A stretch of 64,000 bases of DNA from Streptococcus pyogenes (GTDB lineage: Bacteria > Bacillota > Bacilli > Lactobacillales > Streptococcaceae). A program made the translations under genes and the position numbers. Of the stretch, positions 1-8,615 are shown one piece after another. The notes beneath the pieces were generated by a model. That model saw only the letters and a program-made list of their open reading frames with translations, made no database searches and was not told the origin of the DNA. Every line of letters starts with the position of its first letter. Within the stretch, counting starts at the first letter, position 1. The stretch lies in contig NZ_LN831034.1 of NCBI RefSeq assembly GCF_002055535.1, positions 620,001-684,000 on the forward strand, written 5' to 3'.

Positions 1-681
<681 letters not shown>

Positions 682-693
682 TGAGGTGATGCC

Positions 694-1110
694 ATGACAC
701 AAATGACTGTTCAAGTGGTAACGCCAGATGGAATCAAATATGATCACCATGCTAAATTTATTTCGGTAACAACACCAGATGGGGAAATGGGGATTTTACC
801 TAATCACATCAATTTGATTGCACCTTTGCAAGTTCATGAAATGAAAATTCGCCGAGGTGGTGAAGATGAAAAAGTGGACTGGATTGCAATCAATGGTGGT
901 ATTATTGAAATCAAGGATAATGTGGTTACCATTGTCGCTGATTCTGCAGAACGTGACCGTGATATCGATGTCAGCCGAGCAGAGCGAGCAAAACTAAGAG
1001 CAGAACGTGAAATTGCACAGGCTGAAACAACCCATAATATTGATGAGGTTCGTCGTGCCAAGGTTGCCTTGCGCCGCGCTTTGAATCGTATCAACGTTAG
1101 TAAAAAATAA
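694..1110 (+). CDS. atpC: F1Fo ATP synthase subunit epsilon
   Basis: The 138-residue product has the usual length and two-part structure of epsilon: an N-terminal beta sandwich (about residues 1-85, beginning [12 protein letters not shown]) and a C-terminal helical hairpin rich in Arg, Ala and Glu (about 90-138). Epsilon joins the rotor stalk and inhibits ATP hydrolysis. A GAGGTGA ribosome-binding site just after the atpD stop precedes the ATG. It is the last gene of the atp operon here; the following 280 bases hold no gene. Confidence 0.97.
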
Positions 1111-1243
1111 GTGGTGTTGATAAAAGACAAGGATAAGTAAGAAAGGTTTTTAACCTATTATTTTGTTTACTGATTCTTTTTAACATCAGTTTCTGAGAGT
1201 TTGACCATACTACCTTCTCTAAACACGTTATTATTGTTGAGAG

Positions 1244-1268
1244 GAGTTATATGGGGGAACTCTTTTTT
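1244..1268 (+). terminator. Weak terminator-like hairpin after atpC
   Basis: GAGTT (1244-1248) can pair with AACTC (1258-1262), followed by a run of T. The stem is only 5 bp with a 9-base loop, so this is a weak candidate for the end of the atp transcript. No better hairpin is visible between 1111 and 1360. Confidence 0.35.
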
Positions 1269-1361
1269 GTATCCACGTTGTTAGTAGAAACTCAGTAATG
1301 ACGCTTAATATATTTTTAGGCTATCAACTTAGTCAGAGAAGATGTCAACTTAATTGATAAG

Positions 1362-1390
1362 TTGGACGGATCAAGATGGTATGTTATAAT
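1362..1390 (+). promoter_or_regulatory. Promoter for the DUF1146 gene, with repeats overlapping the -35
   Basis: TTGGAC (1362-1367) and TATAAT (1385-1390) are separated by 17 bp, a near-consensus sigma-A promoter. Initiation about 7 bases after the -10 would fall at about 1397, exactly on an ATG. CAACTTA occurs at 1325-1331 and 1346-1352, and its inverse TAAGTTG at 1358-1364 overlaps the -35 box, so an operator is possible. Confidence 0.8.
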
Positions 1391-1396
1391 AATCCT

Positions 1397-1633
1397 ATGG
1401 AATTATTAATGAAGATCATTGCCTTTTCGTGTCATTTATTTTTTATTGGCCTTAGTTACCAATTATTGATTAGTGTGATTGACTGGACAAAATTTAGTCA
1501 TTATCATCCAGAAAATCTTGGCCGGCTACGACTTTTTGTCTTTTTATTAGCTACTGCCCTAGGGTATTTGGTGAGCCATTGTATGCTGGAATTGCTTCAA
1601 ATTAGCCAGACGCTCTTTTTTGAGTTCCGCTAA
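1397..1633 (+). CDS. DUF1146 (YwzB-type) small membrane protein
   Basis: This small hydrophobic protein has two probable membrane spans (around IIAFSCHLFFIGLSYQLLI and LFVFLLATALGYLVSHCML) and the W-x-K-F/Y-x-x-x-x-x-P-E pattern typical of the YwzB/DUF1146 family, often found next to murA or atp genes. Its function is unknown. The frame is open from 1376, but that GTG lies upstream of the -10 box and cannot be transcribed from the visible promoter. The first usable ATG is at 1397, coincident with the predicted transcription start; a second ATG at 1409 has only a weak GGA in front of it. The product is therefore 78 or 74 residues. Confidence 0.8.
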   Translation: MELLMKIIAFSCHLFFIGLSYQLLISVIDWTKFSHYHPENLGRLRLFVFLLATALGYLVSHCMLELLQISQTLFFEFR

Positions 1634-1652
1634 TACTGGAATAAAAGAAGTA

Positions 1653-1661
1653 TGGTATAAT
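1653..1661 (+). promoter_or_regulatory. Extended -10 promoter for murA
   Basis: TGG-TATAAT (1653-1661) is an extended -10 element. No good -35 box is visible at the right distance. It lies 36 bases before the murA start codon and suggests that murA has its own transcript. Confidence 0.65.
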
Positions 1662-1697
1662 TTTACTACGACTAAGAGATAGATAAGGGAGAAAATT

Positions 1698-2969
1698 GTG
1701 GATAAAATAATCATTGAAGGTGGTCAAACACGCTTAGAAGGAGAAGTTGTTATTGAGGGTGCTAAAAACGCAGTTCTTCCTTTACTGGCAGCATCTATTT
1801 TACCTTCAAAAGGAAAAACAATTCTTAGAAACGTTCCTATTCTATCTGATGTTTTTACCATGAATAACGTGGTACGTGGTTTAGATATTCGTGTTGATTT
1901 TAATGAAGCAGCTAACGAAATCACAGTTGATGCCTCAGGACACATTTTAGATGAAGCCCCTTACGAGTACGTGAGCCAAATGCGTGCCTCTATTGTTGTT
2001 TTAGGACCAATTTTGGCACGTAATGGCCACGCAAAAGTATCAATGCCTGGAGGCTGTACGATTGGCAGTAGGCCTATTAATTTGCACTTAAAAGGATTAG
2101 AGGCTATGGGGGCAACGATTACTCAAAAAGGTGGAGATATTACCGCTCAAGCAGATCGACTGCAAGGTGCCATGATTTATATGGACTTCCCATCTGTAGG
2201 AGCTACCCAAAACTTGATGATGGCTGCCACTTTAGCTGATGGTGTGACCACTATTGAAAATGCTGCTCGTGAGCCTGAAATTGTTGATTTAGCTCAATTT
2301 TTGAATAAAATGGGAGCTAGAATTCGTGGTGCTGGAACAGAGACGTTAACGATAACAGGTGTCACGCATTTACGAGGCGTAGAACATGATGTTGTTCAAG
2401 ATCGTATAGAAGCCGGTACATTTATGGTTGCAGCGGCGATGACTTCAGGCAATGTTTTGATTAGAGATGCTGTTTGGGAACATAATCGTCCATTGATTTC
2501 AAAATTAATGGAAATGGGTGTTTCTGTAACAGAAGAAGAATACGGTATTCGCGTTCAAGCAAACACGCCAAAGCTCAAACCTGTAACGGTTAAAACCTTG
2601 CCTCATCCAGGTTTTCCAACAGACATGCAAGCTCAATTTACAGCTTTAATGGCAGTGGTCAATGGAGAGTCTACTATGGTTGAAACTGTCTTTGAAAATC
2701 GATTTCAACATCTGGAAGAAATGCGACGCATGGGCTTACAATCTGAAATCCTTAGGGAAACTGCCATGATTCATGGTGGAAGACAACTGCAAGGTGCTCC
2801 TGTGATGTCAACAGATTTACGTGCCAGTGCTGCCCTTATCTTGACAGGGATTGTTGCTCAAGGAGTTACAATAGTTAATAATTTGGTTCATTTAGATCGT
2901 GGCTACTATCAATTTCATGAAAAATTAGCAAAGCTTGGAGCTACTATTAGTCGTAGCAGTGAGGTCTAG
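1698..2969 (+). CDS. murA: UDP-N-acetylglucosamine 1-carboxyvinyltransferase
   Basis: MurA transfers enolpyruvate from phosphoenolpyruvate to UDP-GlcNAc, the first committed step of peptidoglycan synthesis, in the cytoplasm. The 423-residue length is standard. Lys23 in the GAKNA motif and the catalytic loop Cys120 in MPGGCTIGSRP, the residue that fosfomycin alkylates, are both present, followed by the duplicated EPSP-synthase-type inside-out barrel. The start is GTG with AAGGGA 7 bases upstream. Low-G+C Gram-positives usually carry two paralogues (murA and murZ); the position after the atp operon fits the MurA1 copy, but the assignment rests on context. EpuA follows after 3 bases and is probably co-transcribed. 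Confidence 0.97.
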   Translation: MDKIIIEGGQTRLEGEVVIEGAKNAVLPLLAASILPSKGKTILRNVPILSDVFTMNNVVRGLDIRVDFNEAANEITVDASGHILDEAPYEYVSQMRASIVVLGPILARNGHAKVSMPGGCTIGSRPINLHLKGLEAMGATITQKGGDITAQADRLQGAMIYMDFPSVGATQNLMMAATLADGVTTIENAAREPEIVDLAQFLNKMGARIRGAGTETLTITGVTHLRGVEHDVVQDRIEAGTFMVAAAMTSGNVLIRDAVWEHNRPLISKLMEMGVSVTEEEYGIRVQANTPKLKPVTVKTLPHPGFPTDMQAQFTALMAVVNGESTMVETVFENRFQHLEEMRRMGLQSEILRETAMIHGGRQLQGAPVMSTDLRASAALILTGIVAQGVTIVNNLVHLDRGYYQFHEKLAKLGATISRSSEV

Positions 2970-2972
2970 CTT

Positions 2973-3161
2973 ATGACAAATGGTTTAAAATATGTCTTAG
3001 AACAAATGTTATTACTTTTCATAATTGCTGCCTTGGCGTGTCTTTTTTTAGCCATTGGACTTATGATTGGTTATAGTTTTATGGGAGATGGCCAGAGTCC
3101 ATGGCATATTTTATCTATGGATAAGTGGGCAGAGTTAGTGAATAAATTTACTGGAAAGTAG
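2973..3161 (+). CDS. epuA: EpuA family small membrane protein
   Basis: This 62-residue protein has one long hydrophobic segment (about residues 10-36) and a short polar tail containing a SPWHILSMDKW motif. It matches the EpuA family, named for its position upstream of the DNA-entry nuclease gene endA in pneumococcus; it is sometimes labelled 'RNA polymerase subunit beta' in databases without functional support. The gene starts 3 bases after the murA stop, its own stop lies inside a terminator stem, and endA follows. The exact role is unknown. Confidence 0.85.
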   Translation: MTNGLKYVLEQMLLLFIIAALACLFLAIGLMIGYSFMGDGQSPWHILSMDKWAELVNKFTGK

Positions 3162-3177
3162 GCCTTGCCTACTTTTT
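3156..3177 (+). terminator. Rho-independent terminator after epuA
   Basis: AAGTAGGC and GCCTACTT form an 8-bp stem with a CTT loop followed by a T run. The left arm overlaps the epuA stop codon. endA begins 20 bases later, so it depends on readthrough or an unseen promoter. Confidence 0.85.
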
Positions 3178-3196
3178 ATAGCATCTGAGAGGAAGT

Positions 3197-3736
3197 ATGT
3201 TAACAAGGAAAAAACGAAAAAGGGTGCAAGAGCAAAAGGTTCCTAAAAGAGCTAATGCCTTACTTACTAAGTCGACACGACAGTATCGAAATCGCTATCA
3301 AACGGATAATGCTTATCGTAACTTTAAGCCAGCAGGTTGGCACCGATTGCACCACTTAAAAGGAAGTTATGATCACGCGGTTGATAGAGGGCATTTGCTA
3401 GGTTATGCTTTAGTTGGTGGACTGAAAGGTTTTGATGCTTCTACTGGTAATCCTGATAATATTGCCACTCAACTAAGTTGGGCTAATCAAGCAAATAAAC
3501 CCTACTTGACAGGTCAGAATTACTATGAAGGTTTAGTACGTCGTGCTTTAGATAAGGGGCATCGCGTCCGCTACCGTGTCACCCTACTTTATGATGGTGA
3601 TAATCTACTAGCCAGCGGTAGCCATTTGGAGGCTAAATCCTCTGATGACAGCTTGACTTTTAACGTGTTTGTTCCAAATGTCCAAGCAGGATTGACCGTT
3701 GACTATCGGACGGGACAAATAGCTATCAATCTCTAA
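3197..3736 (+). CDS. endA: DNA/RNA non-specific endonuclease, N-terminally shortened EndA
   Basis: The protein is a beta-beta-alpha-metal nuclease of the EndA/NucA type. The DRGH motif ends in the general-base His66; Asn97 in WANQAN and Glu111 in GQNYYE sit at the spacing expected for the metal-binding residues, so the active site looks complete. Pneumococcal EndA is about 274 residues with a membrane anchor and linker in front of the nuclease domain. Here the product is 179 residues, starts with a basic stretch ([10 protein letters not shown]), and has no hydrophobic segment at all. An in-frame TAG at 3179 and a good GAGGAAG ribosome-binding site show that the start at 3197 is real. It is either a cytoplasmic form, a leaderless secreted form, or a decaying gene. 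Confidence 0.88.
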   Translation: MLTRKKRKRVQEQKVPKRANALLTKSTRQYRNRYQTDNAYRNFKPAGWHRLHHLKGSYDHAVDRGHLLGYALVGGLKGFDASTGNPDNIATQLSWANQANKPYLTGQNYYEGLVRRALDKGHRVRYRVTLLYDGDNLLASGSHLEAKSSDDSLTFNVFVPNVQAGLTVDYRTGQIAINL

Positions 3737-3758
3737 GCGAAAAGTCACTGATTTAAGA

Positions 3759-3787
3759 TTGTCACTAAGCACTTTTTTTGATAGAAT
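3759..3787 (+). promoter_or_regulatory. Promoter of the pheS T-box transcript
   Basis: TTGTCA (3759-3764) and TAGAAT (3782-3787) with 17-bp spacing. The predicted start, about 3794, gives a leader of roughly 225 bases before pheS. Confidence 0.8.
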
Positions 3788-3799
3788 AGAACTAATTGA

Positions 3800-3995
3800 A
3801 TAAGTGTCTATGAGACTAGTACTAATAGAGAAATTAACAGGGAGTGAGGGCCGTGACTGGAAGCCTTCTTAAGGGAACTATTAGGAATTCACTCAGCTAA
3901 AGACAATTAATTAAGGTCTGATAACGTCAGATAAAAACGGATGGTACCGCGTGTCAACGCTCCGCTTATCAAGTGGAGGAGTGGCATGCTTTTTT
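3800..3995 (+). promoter_or_regulatory. T-box leader regulating pheS
   Basis: The leader carries the T-box signature GGATGGTACCGCG (3939-3951), which pairs with the acceptor end of uncharged tRNA to form the antiterminator. The competing terminator uses 3949-3956 paired with 3982-3989 (8 bp), an inner CTCC/GGAG pairing, and T6 at 3990-3995. By family rule low charging of tRNA-Phe would open transcription; TTC triplets occur in the stem I region (for example near 3890), but I could not fix the specifier codon. The 3737-4018 gap is explained by this element. Confidence 0.92.
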
Positions 3996-4018
3996 CATCG
4001 CCAAAAGAAGGGAAAACT

Positions 4019-5062
4019 ATGGATTTACAAGCACAATTAGAGGAATTAAAGACAAAAACATTGGAGACCTTACAGTCTTTGACGGGTAATCATACCAAAG
4101 AACTGCAAGATTTGCGCGTGGCTGTTCTTGGGAAAAAGGGATCTTTGACAGAATTACTAAAGGGGCTAAAAGACTTGTCTAATGACTTGCGTCCTGTGGT
4201 TGGTAAACAGGTGAACGAAGTTCGTGACTTATTGACAAAAGCCTTTGAAGAACAGGCTAAAATTGTAGAAGCTGCTAAAATTCAGGCCCAACTTGATGCT
4301 GAAAGCATTGATGTGACTTTACCGGGTCGTCAAATGACTCTGGGGCATCGTCATGTGTTAACACAAACCAGTGAAGAAATCGAAGATATTTTCTTAGGAA
4401 TGGGTTTTCAGATTGTTGATGGCTTTGAGGTGGAAAAAGATTATTACAACTTTGAGCGCATGAATTTGCCAAAGGATCACCCTGCCCGTGACATGCAAGA
4501 TACGTTTTATATCACAGAAGAAATCTTGTTACGAACTCACACCAGTCCTGTGCAGGCCCGTACTCTTGATCAACATGATTTTTCAAAAGGGCCTTTAAAA
4601 ATGGTTTCTCCAGGTCGTGTTTTCCGTCGTGATACTGATGACGCTACCCACTCACATCAATTCCATCAAATTGAAGGTTTGGTTGTGGGCAAAAATATTT
4701 CCATGGGAGACCTCAAAGGGACCCTTGAAATGATCATCAAGAAGATGTTCGGTGACGAACGTAGCATTCGTTTGCGCCCGTCATATTTCCCGTTCACAGA
4801 ACCATCTGTTGAAGTGGATGTTTCTTGCTTTAAATGTGGTGGGAAAGGCTGTAATGTCTGCAAGAAAACAGGATGGATTGAAATTCTTGGTGCTGGTATG
4901 GTTCACCCAAGTGTCTTGGAAATGTCAGGTGTTGATGCAAAAGAGTATTCAGGCTTTGCCTTTGGTTTAGGTCAAGAGCGGATTGCCATGTTGCGTTATG
5001 GCATTAATGACATTCGTGGTTTCTATCAAGGCGACCAACGTTTCTCTGAACAATTTAACTAA
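4019..5062 (+). CDS. pheS: Phenylalanyl-tRNA synthetase alpha subunit
   Basis: PheS forms an (alpha-beta)2 enzyme with PheT and carries the active site that charges tRNA-Phe. The N-terminal 80-90 residues are a helical arm that binds tRNA; the class II core follows, with motif 2 ([19 protein letters not shown]), a Cys knuckle ([12 protein letters not shown]) and motif 3 ([17 protein letters not shown]). The start chosen is ATG 4019, giving 347 residues, because AAGGGA lies 6 bases upstream and an in-frame GTG/ATG further up would be inside the T-box terminator. Expression is controlled by the T-box leader. Confidence 0.97.
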   Translation: MDLQAQLEELKTKTLETLQSLTGNHTKELQDLRVAVLGKKGSLTELLKGLKDLSNDLRPVVGKQVNEVRDLLTKAFEEQAKIVEAAKIQAQLDAESIDVTLPGRQMTLGHRHVLTQTSEEIEDIFLGMGFQIVDGFEVEKDYYNFERMNLPKDHPARDMQDTFYITEEILLRTHTSPVQARTLDQHDFSKGPLKMVSPGRVFRRDTDDATHSHQFHQIEGLVVGKNISMGDLKGTLEMIIKKMFGDERSIRLRPSYFPFTEPSVEVDVSCFKCGGKGCNVCKKTGWIEILGAGMVHPSVLEMSGVDAKEYSGFAFGLGQERIAMLRYGINDIRGFYQGDQRFSEQFN

Positions 5063-5104
5063 AACGAGTCGTTTGAAGACCTCTGTCAGCTATTTTATCT
5101 AAGA

Positions 5105-5133
5105 TTGAGTGAAAGTTGATAGGTAATGATAAT
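5105..5133 (+). promoter_or_regulatory. Possible promoter in the pheS-pheT spacer
   Basis: TTGAGT (5105-5110) and GATAAT (5128-5133) lie 17 bp apart. This would give pheT its own transcript with a leader of about 130 bases. The match is moderate. Confidence 0.45.
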
Positions 5134-5217
5134 AGGTTAATTGTCTAAGGGGAAAGTCCCTCTCGCTTCAACGTCATAAGGGTTTTGACTTGGAACTTAA
5201 AATACGAAAGGAAATGA

Positions 5218-5261
5218 CTCAAATCACGGCTTGAGAGCTTTCTCTAGCCGAGTGATTTGGG
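5218..5261 (+). promoter_or_regulatory. Large hairpin immediately upstream of pheT
   Basis: Bases 5218-5231 pair with 5246-5261 over 14 bp with a 2-base bulge, and the loop can add a GAGA/TCTC stem. There is no T run after it, so it is not an intrinsic terminator. It ends 10 bases before the pheT ATG, where the ribosome should bind, and no normal Shine-Dalgarno sequence is visible there. Confidence 0.6.
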
Positions 5262-5271
5262 CACTAAAATT

Positions 5272-7677
5272 ATGTTAGTATCTTATAAATGGTTAAAAGA
5301 ATTAGTAGATATCGATGTGACACCAGCAGCACTTGCTGAGAAAATGTCGACAACGGGTATCGAGGTAGAAGGAATTGAAGTCCCTGCAGATGGTTTATCA
5401 AAACTGGTTGTGGGGCATGTGCTTTCTTGTGAAGATGTGCCAGAGACACATTTGCATTTGTGTCAGGTAGATACAGGTGATGAAACGCCACGTCAAATTG
5501 TGTGTGGCGCACCAAATGTGAAAGCAGGGATTAAGGTTATCGTGGCTGTGCCAGGTGCTCGTATTGCGGATAACTATAAAATCAAAAAAGGCAAAATCCG
5601 CGGCATGGAATCTCTTGGCATGATTTGTTCCTTGCAAGAACTTGGTTTGTCAGATAGTATTATTCCAAAAGAATTTTCAGATGGTATTCAAATCTTGCCA
5701 GAGGAGGCTGTGCCAGGTGATGCTATTTTTAAATACCTGGACTTGGACGATCATATCATTGAATTGTCCATTACACCTAACCGTGCTGATGCGCTTTCTA
5801 TGCGAGGTGTGGCACATGAAGTCGCAGCTATTTATGGCAAGTCAGTATCATTCCCCCAAAAAAATCTACAAGAATCTGATAAGGCAACTTCAGAAGCCAT
5901 TGAAGTGGCCATTGCCTCTGATAACGTTCTAACTTACGCTAGCCGTGTCGTTGAAAATGTCAAAGTTAAGCCAAGTCCACAATGGTTGCAAAACCTTTTA
6001 ATGAATGCTGGTATTCGTCCTATTAATAATGTGGTTGATGTGACCAACTATGTGCTCTTGTATTTTGGTCAACCTATGCATGCTTTTGATTATGATAAAT
6101 TTGAAGACCATAAGATTGTGGCGCGTGCGGCTCGTCAAGGAGAAAGTTTGGTCACACTTGATGGTGAAAAACGGGATTTGACCACTGAGGATCTTGTTAT
6201 TACCGTGGCTGACAAACCAGTTGCTTTAGCAGGTGTTATGGGTGGTCAAGCCACTGAAATTGATGCCAACTCTCAGACGGTTGTTCTTGAAGCTGCTGTT
6301 TTTGATGGCAAATCGATTCGTAAAACCAGTGGTCGTTTAAACCTTCGTTCGGAATCCTCTTCACGTTTTGAAAAAGGGGTTAACTATGCAACTGTTTTAG
6401 AAGCACTTGACTTTGCAGCGGCTATGTTACAAGAATTAGCAGAAGGTCAAGTCTTATCAGGCCATGTTCAAGCTGGACAATTGCCAACAGAACCTGTTGA
6501 AGTCTCAACTAGCCTTGACTATGTGAATGTTCGTTTAGGAACAGAATTAACTTTTGCTGATATTCAAAGGATTTTTGACCAACTTGGATTTGGTCTAACA
6601 GGAGATGAAACAAGCTTCACGGTAGCTGTTCCTCGGCGTCGTTGGGATGTTAGCATCCCAGCTGACTTGGTGGAAGAAATTGCGCGTATCTATGGTTATG
6701 ATAAGTTGCCAACAACCTTACCAGAGGCAGGGGGAACGGCTGCAGAATTAACGCCAACACAGGCTCTTCGTCGTAAAGTCCGTGGCTTAGCGGAAGGATT
6801 GGGCTTGACTGAAATCATTTCGTATGCTTTGACAACACCAGAGAAAGCTGTTGAGTTTGCAGTGGCACCAAGTCACCTGACAGAACTCATGTGGCCGATG
6901 TCTGTGGAGCGTTCAGCACTACGTCAAAATATGGTTTCAGGGATGTTAGATACGGTTGCCTATAATGTGGCTCGTAAACAAAGTAACTTGGCTCTTTATG
7001 AAATTGGAAAAATCTTTGAACAAGAAGCTAATCCAAAAGAAGACCTTCCTAATGAAGTGAACCATTTTGCTTTTGCTATTTGTGGCTTAGTGGCACAAAA
7101 AGATTTCCAAACCCAAGCTCAGGCAGTGGATTTTTACCATGCTAAAGGTAACTTGGATACTTTATTTGCAAACCTTAACCTCAAGGTTCAATATGTGCCA
7201 ACCAAAGACCTAGCAAACATGCACCCAGGACGGACAGCGCTTATCCTATTAGATGAGCAAGTGATTGGATTTGTTGGTCAAGTTCATCCAGGAACAGCAA
7301 AGGCTTATAGTATTCCAGAAACCTATGTGGCAGAATTGGATATGGCTGCTTTAGAAGCAGCGTTGCCAAGTGATCAAACTTTTGCGGAAATCACAAAATT
7401 CCCTGCTATGACACGTGATGTTGCCTTGTTACTTGACCGTGAGGTGAGTCATCAGGCCATTGTAACAGCTATTGAATCAGCAGGTGTAAAACGCTTGACT
7501 AGCATTAAACTCTTTGACGTCTATGAAGGAGCAACCATTCAGGCTGGCAAAAAATCAATGGCTTATAGCCTTACTTTCCAAAATCCAAATGACAATTTAA
7601 CGGATGAAGAAGTTGCCAAATACATGGAGAAAATCACCAAAGCATTGACAGAACAAGTCGGTGCTGAAGTACGCTAA
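5272..7677 (+). CDS. pheT: Phenylalanyl-tRNA synthetase beta subunit
   Basis: The 801-residue beta subunit has the full bacterial domain order: an EMAP-type tRNA-binding domain (about 40-150), the B3/B4 editing domain (about 210-390) that hydrolyses Tyr-tRNA-Phe, B5 (about 405-480), a catalytically inactive class II-like core, and the C-terminal FDX-ACB anticodon-binding domain (about 705-801, starting near [15 protein letters not shown]). I placed the start at ATG 5272 ([12 protein letters not shown]), which matches the family; the frame extends to a TTG at 5257 that lies inside the hairpin. It is separated from pheS by about 210 bases with no gene, unlike the tight pheST pairs of many bacteria. 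Confidence 0.97.
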   Translation: MLVSYKWLKELVDIDVTPAALAEKMSTTGIEVEGIEVPADGLSKLVVGHVLSCEDVPETHLHLCQVDTGDETPRQIVCGAPNVKAGIKVIVAVPGARIADNYKIKKGKIRGMESLGMICSLQELGLSDSIIPKEFSDGIQILPEEAVPGDAIFKYLDLDDHIIELSITPNRADALSMRGVAHEVAAIYGKSVSFPQKNLQESDKATSEAIEVAIASDNVLTYASRVVENVKVKPSPQWLQNLLMNAGIRPINNVVDVTNYVLLYFGQPMHAFDYDKFEDHKIVARAARQGESLVTLDGEKRDLTTEDLVITVADKPVALAGVMGGQATEIDANSQTVVLEAAVFDGKSIRKTSGRLNLRSESSSRFEKGVNYATVLEALDFAAAMLQELAEGQVLSGHVQAGQLPTEPVEVSTSLDYVNVRLGTELTFADIQRIFDQLGFGLTGDETSFTVAVPRRRWDVSIPADLVEEIARIYGYDKLPTTLPEAGGTAAELTPTQALRRKVRGLAEGLGLTEIISYALTTPEKAVEFAVAPSHLTELMWPMSVERSALRQNMVSGMLDTVAYNVARKQSNLALYEIGKIFEQEANPKEDLPNEVNHFAFAICGLVAQKDFQTQAQAVDFYHAKGNLDTLFANLNLKVQYVPTKDLANMHPGRTALILLDEQVIGFVGQVHPGTAKAYSIPETYVAELDMAALEAALPSDQTFAEITKFPAMTRDVALLLDREVSHQAIVTAIESAGVKRLTSIKLFDVYEGATIQAGKKSMAYSLTFQNPNDNLTDEEVAKYMEKITKALTEQVGAEVR

Positions 7678-7683
7678 GAAAAA

Positions 7684-7711
7684 AACTGGGCCTCTAAGGC
7701 TCCGTTTTTTT
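7684..7711 (+). terminator. Terminator after pheT
   Basis: AACTGGGCCT pairs with AGGCTCCGTT (one mismatch) around a CTA loop, followed by seven T. Confidence 0.85.
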
Positions 7712-7712
7712 C

Positions 7713-7721
7713 TGTTATAAT
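7713..7721 (+). promoter_or_regulatory. Extended -10 promoter for the OsmC gene
   Basis: TGT-TATAAT directly after the pheT terminator; no -35 match is visible. Confidence 0.5.
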
Positions 7722-7786
7722 AGAGGAAAAAAGAACTCCAGTTCAAATGATTGGAGAAAAACATCAGAAGGTGGAGGAAAATCAGA

Positions 7787-8164
7787 ATGTATCAAACAAA
7801 AATAACAGGCAACCGCCTTTACCACACGGTTTCGAAAGGCTACGGAGATAGTGTGACCTTATTTGGAAAAACTGATCAAGGGGAAACCCCTATGAGTTTA
7901 CTGGTTATCGCCTTGTCTTCTTGTGTGACTATGTGTGTGCAGGGTTTTTACCATCGTCAATTTCAGCAAGACACACTTGCTGTTTCTGTTGAGGCTAGTT
8001 ATGAGGAAGAAGTTTTTGAACTACTTGTTAGGATTGATGATGTTTTAGATGACAAAAAGAAAGCTGATTTATTGGCTTACATTGGAACTTATTGTCGTGT
8101 GAAACAACTCCTCAAACCTGAAGTTACGGTGACCATTACGTTGGAAGGACTGTCTCATGTCTGA
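7787..8164 (+). CDS. OsmC family protein
   Basis: The 125-residue product resembles OsmC/Ohr proteins, which reduce organic peroxides or thiol-bound substrates in the cytoplasm. Two cysteines are in suitable places: one in the helix motif LSSCVTMCVQGFYH and one in YIGTYCRVKQLL near the C-terminus, the family's redox pair. The start is ATG 7787 because GTGGAGG lies 9 bases upstream; earlier in-frame codons have no ribosome-binding site. The gene overlaps the next by 8 bases, indicating translational coupling. The specific substrate cannot be told from sequence. Confidence 0.85.
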   Translation: MYQTKITGNRLYHTVSKGYGDSVTLFGKTDQGETPMSLLVIALSSCVTMCVQGFYHRQFQQDTLAVSVEASYEEEVFELLVRIDDVLDDKKKADLLAYIGTYCRVKQLLKPEVTVTITLEGLSHV

Positions 8165-8543
8165 TGCTAGTTTGAAAACTTACCAAAAACAATGGGCTTA
8201 TCAAAAGTATTGGGTCATGGCACACTCACAGCAGCATTACAATGCTTTAAGAGAATTGTTTAAAGGAAATCAGTGGTCAGAAGAAAAGGTGTTGACTTTT
8301 CATTGTTTGATTGAAGAAGCGCAAGCCATTCCTCCCACAGTAAAAAGCTTACGAACGGCATATCAGCATGTTTGGGGGTATTTTAAAAAGGTAGCGAGTC
8401 AGGAAGAAAAAGACCATTTCAAAGATTTGAATGCTCAGTTGGAAACTAAATCTGAGGAGATGCTATGCTTTTTACAAGAGATGACTGCTCATTATCAGCC
8501 CTCTTATCTGCTATCTTGCCGTTTGATTACCAAAGGTCCTTAA
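8157..8543 (+). CDS. DUF1722 (YbgA-type) protein
   Basis: This 128-residue protein has the DUF1722 pattern: KYWVMAHSQQHYNALRELF near the N-terminus and VWGYFKK in the middle. In E. coli this domain is YbgA, or the C-terminal part of larger proteins; its biochemical role is unresolved, with proposed links to the response to oxidative or light damage. It overlaps the OsmC gene by 8 bases, so the two are probably made together. No membrane segment or metal-binding motif is evident. Confidence 0.8.
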   Translation: MSDASLKTYQKQWAYQKYWVMAHSQQHYNALRELFKGNQWSEEKVLTFHCLIEEAQAIPPTVKSLRTAYQHVWGYFKKVASQEEKDHFKDLNAQLETKSEEMLCFLQEMTAHYQPSYLLSCRLITKGP

Positions 8544-8615
8544 ATGCTAAACAGAAAAGTAGGGATTTCTGGGAAGTTATGCTAAGCTAGTGATATAAAT
8601 AAGGGGGAATGAGAG

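Noticed and set aside
834-1130. Ser/Arg-rich minus-strand frame opposite atpC
   Set aside because: Shadow frame of a conserved gene with no start signals.
3941-4018. N-terminal extension of pheS
   Set aside because: It begins inside the T-box sequence and runs through the terminator hairpin; the ATG at 4019 has the ribosome-binding site and matches the family.
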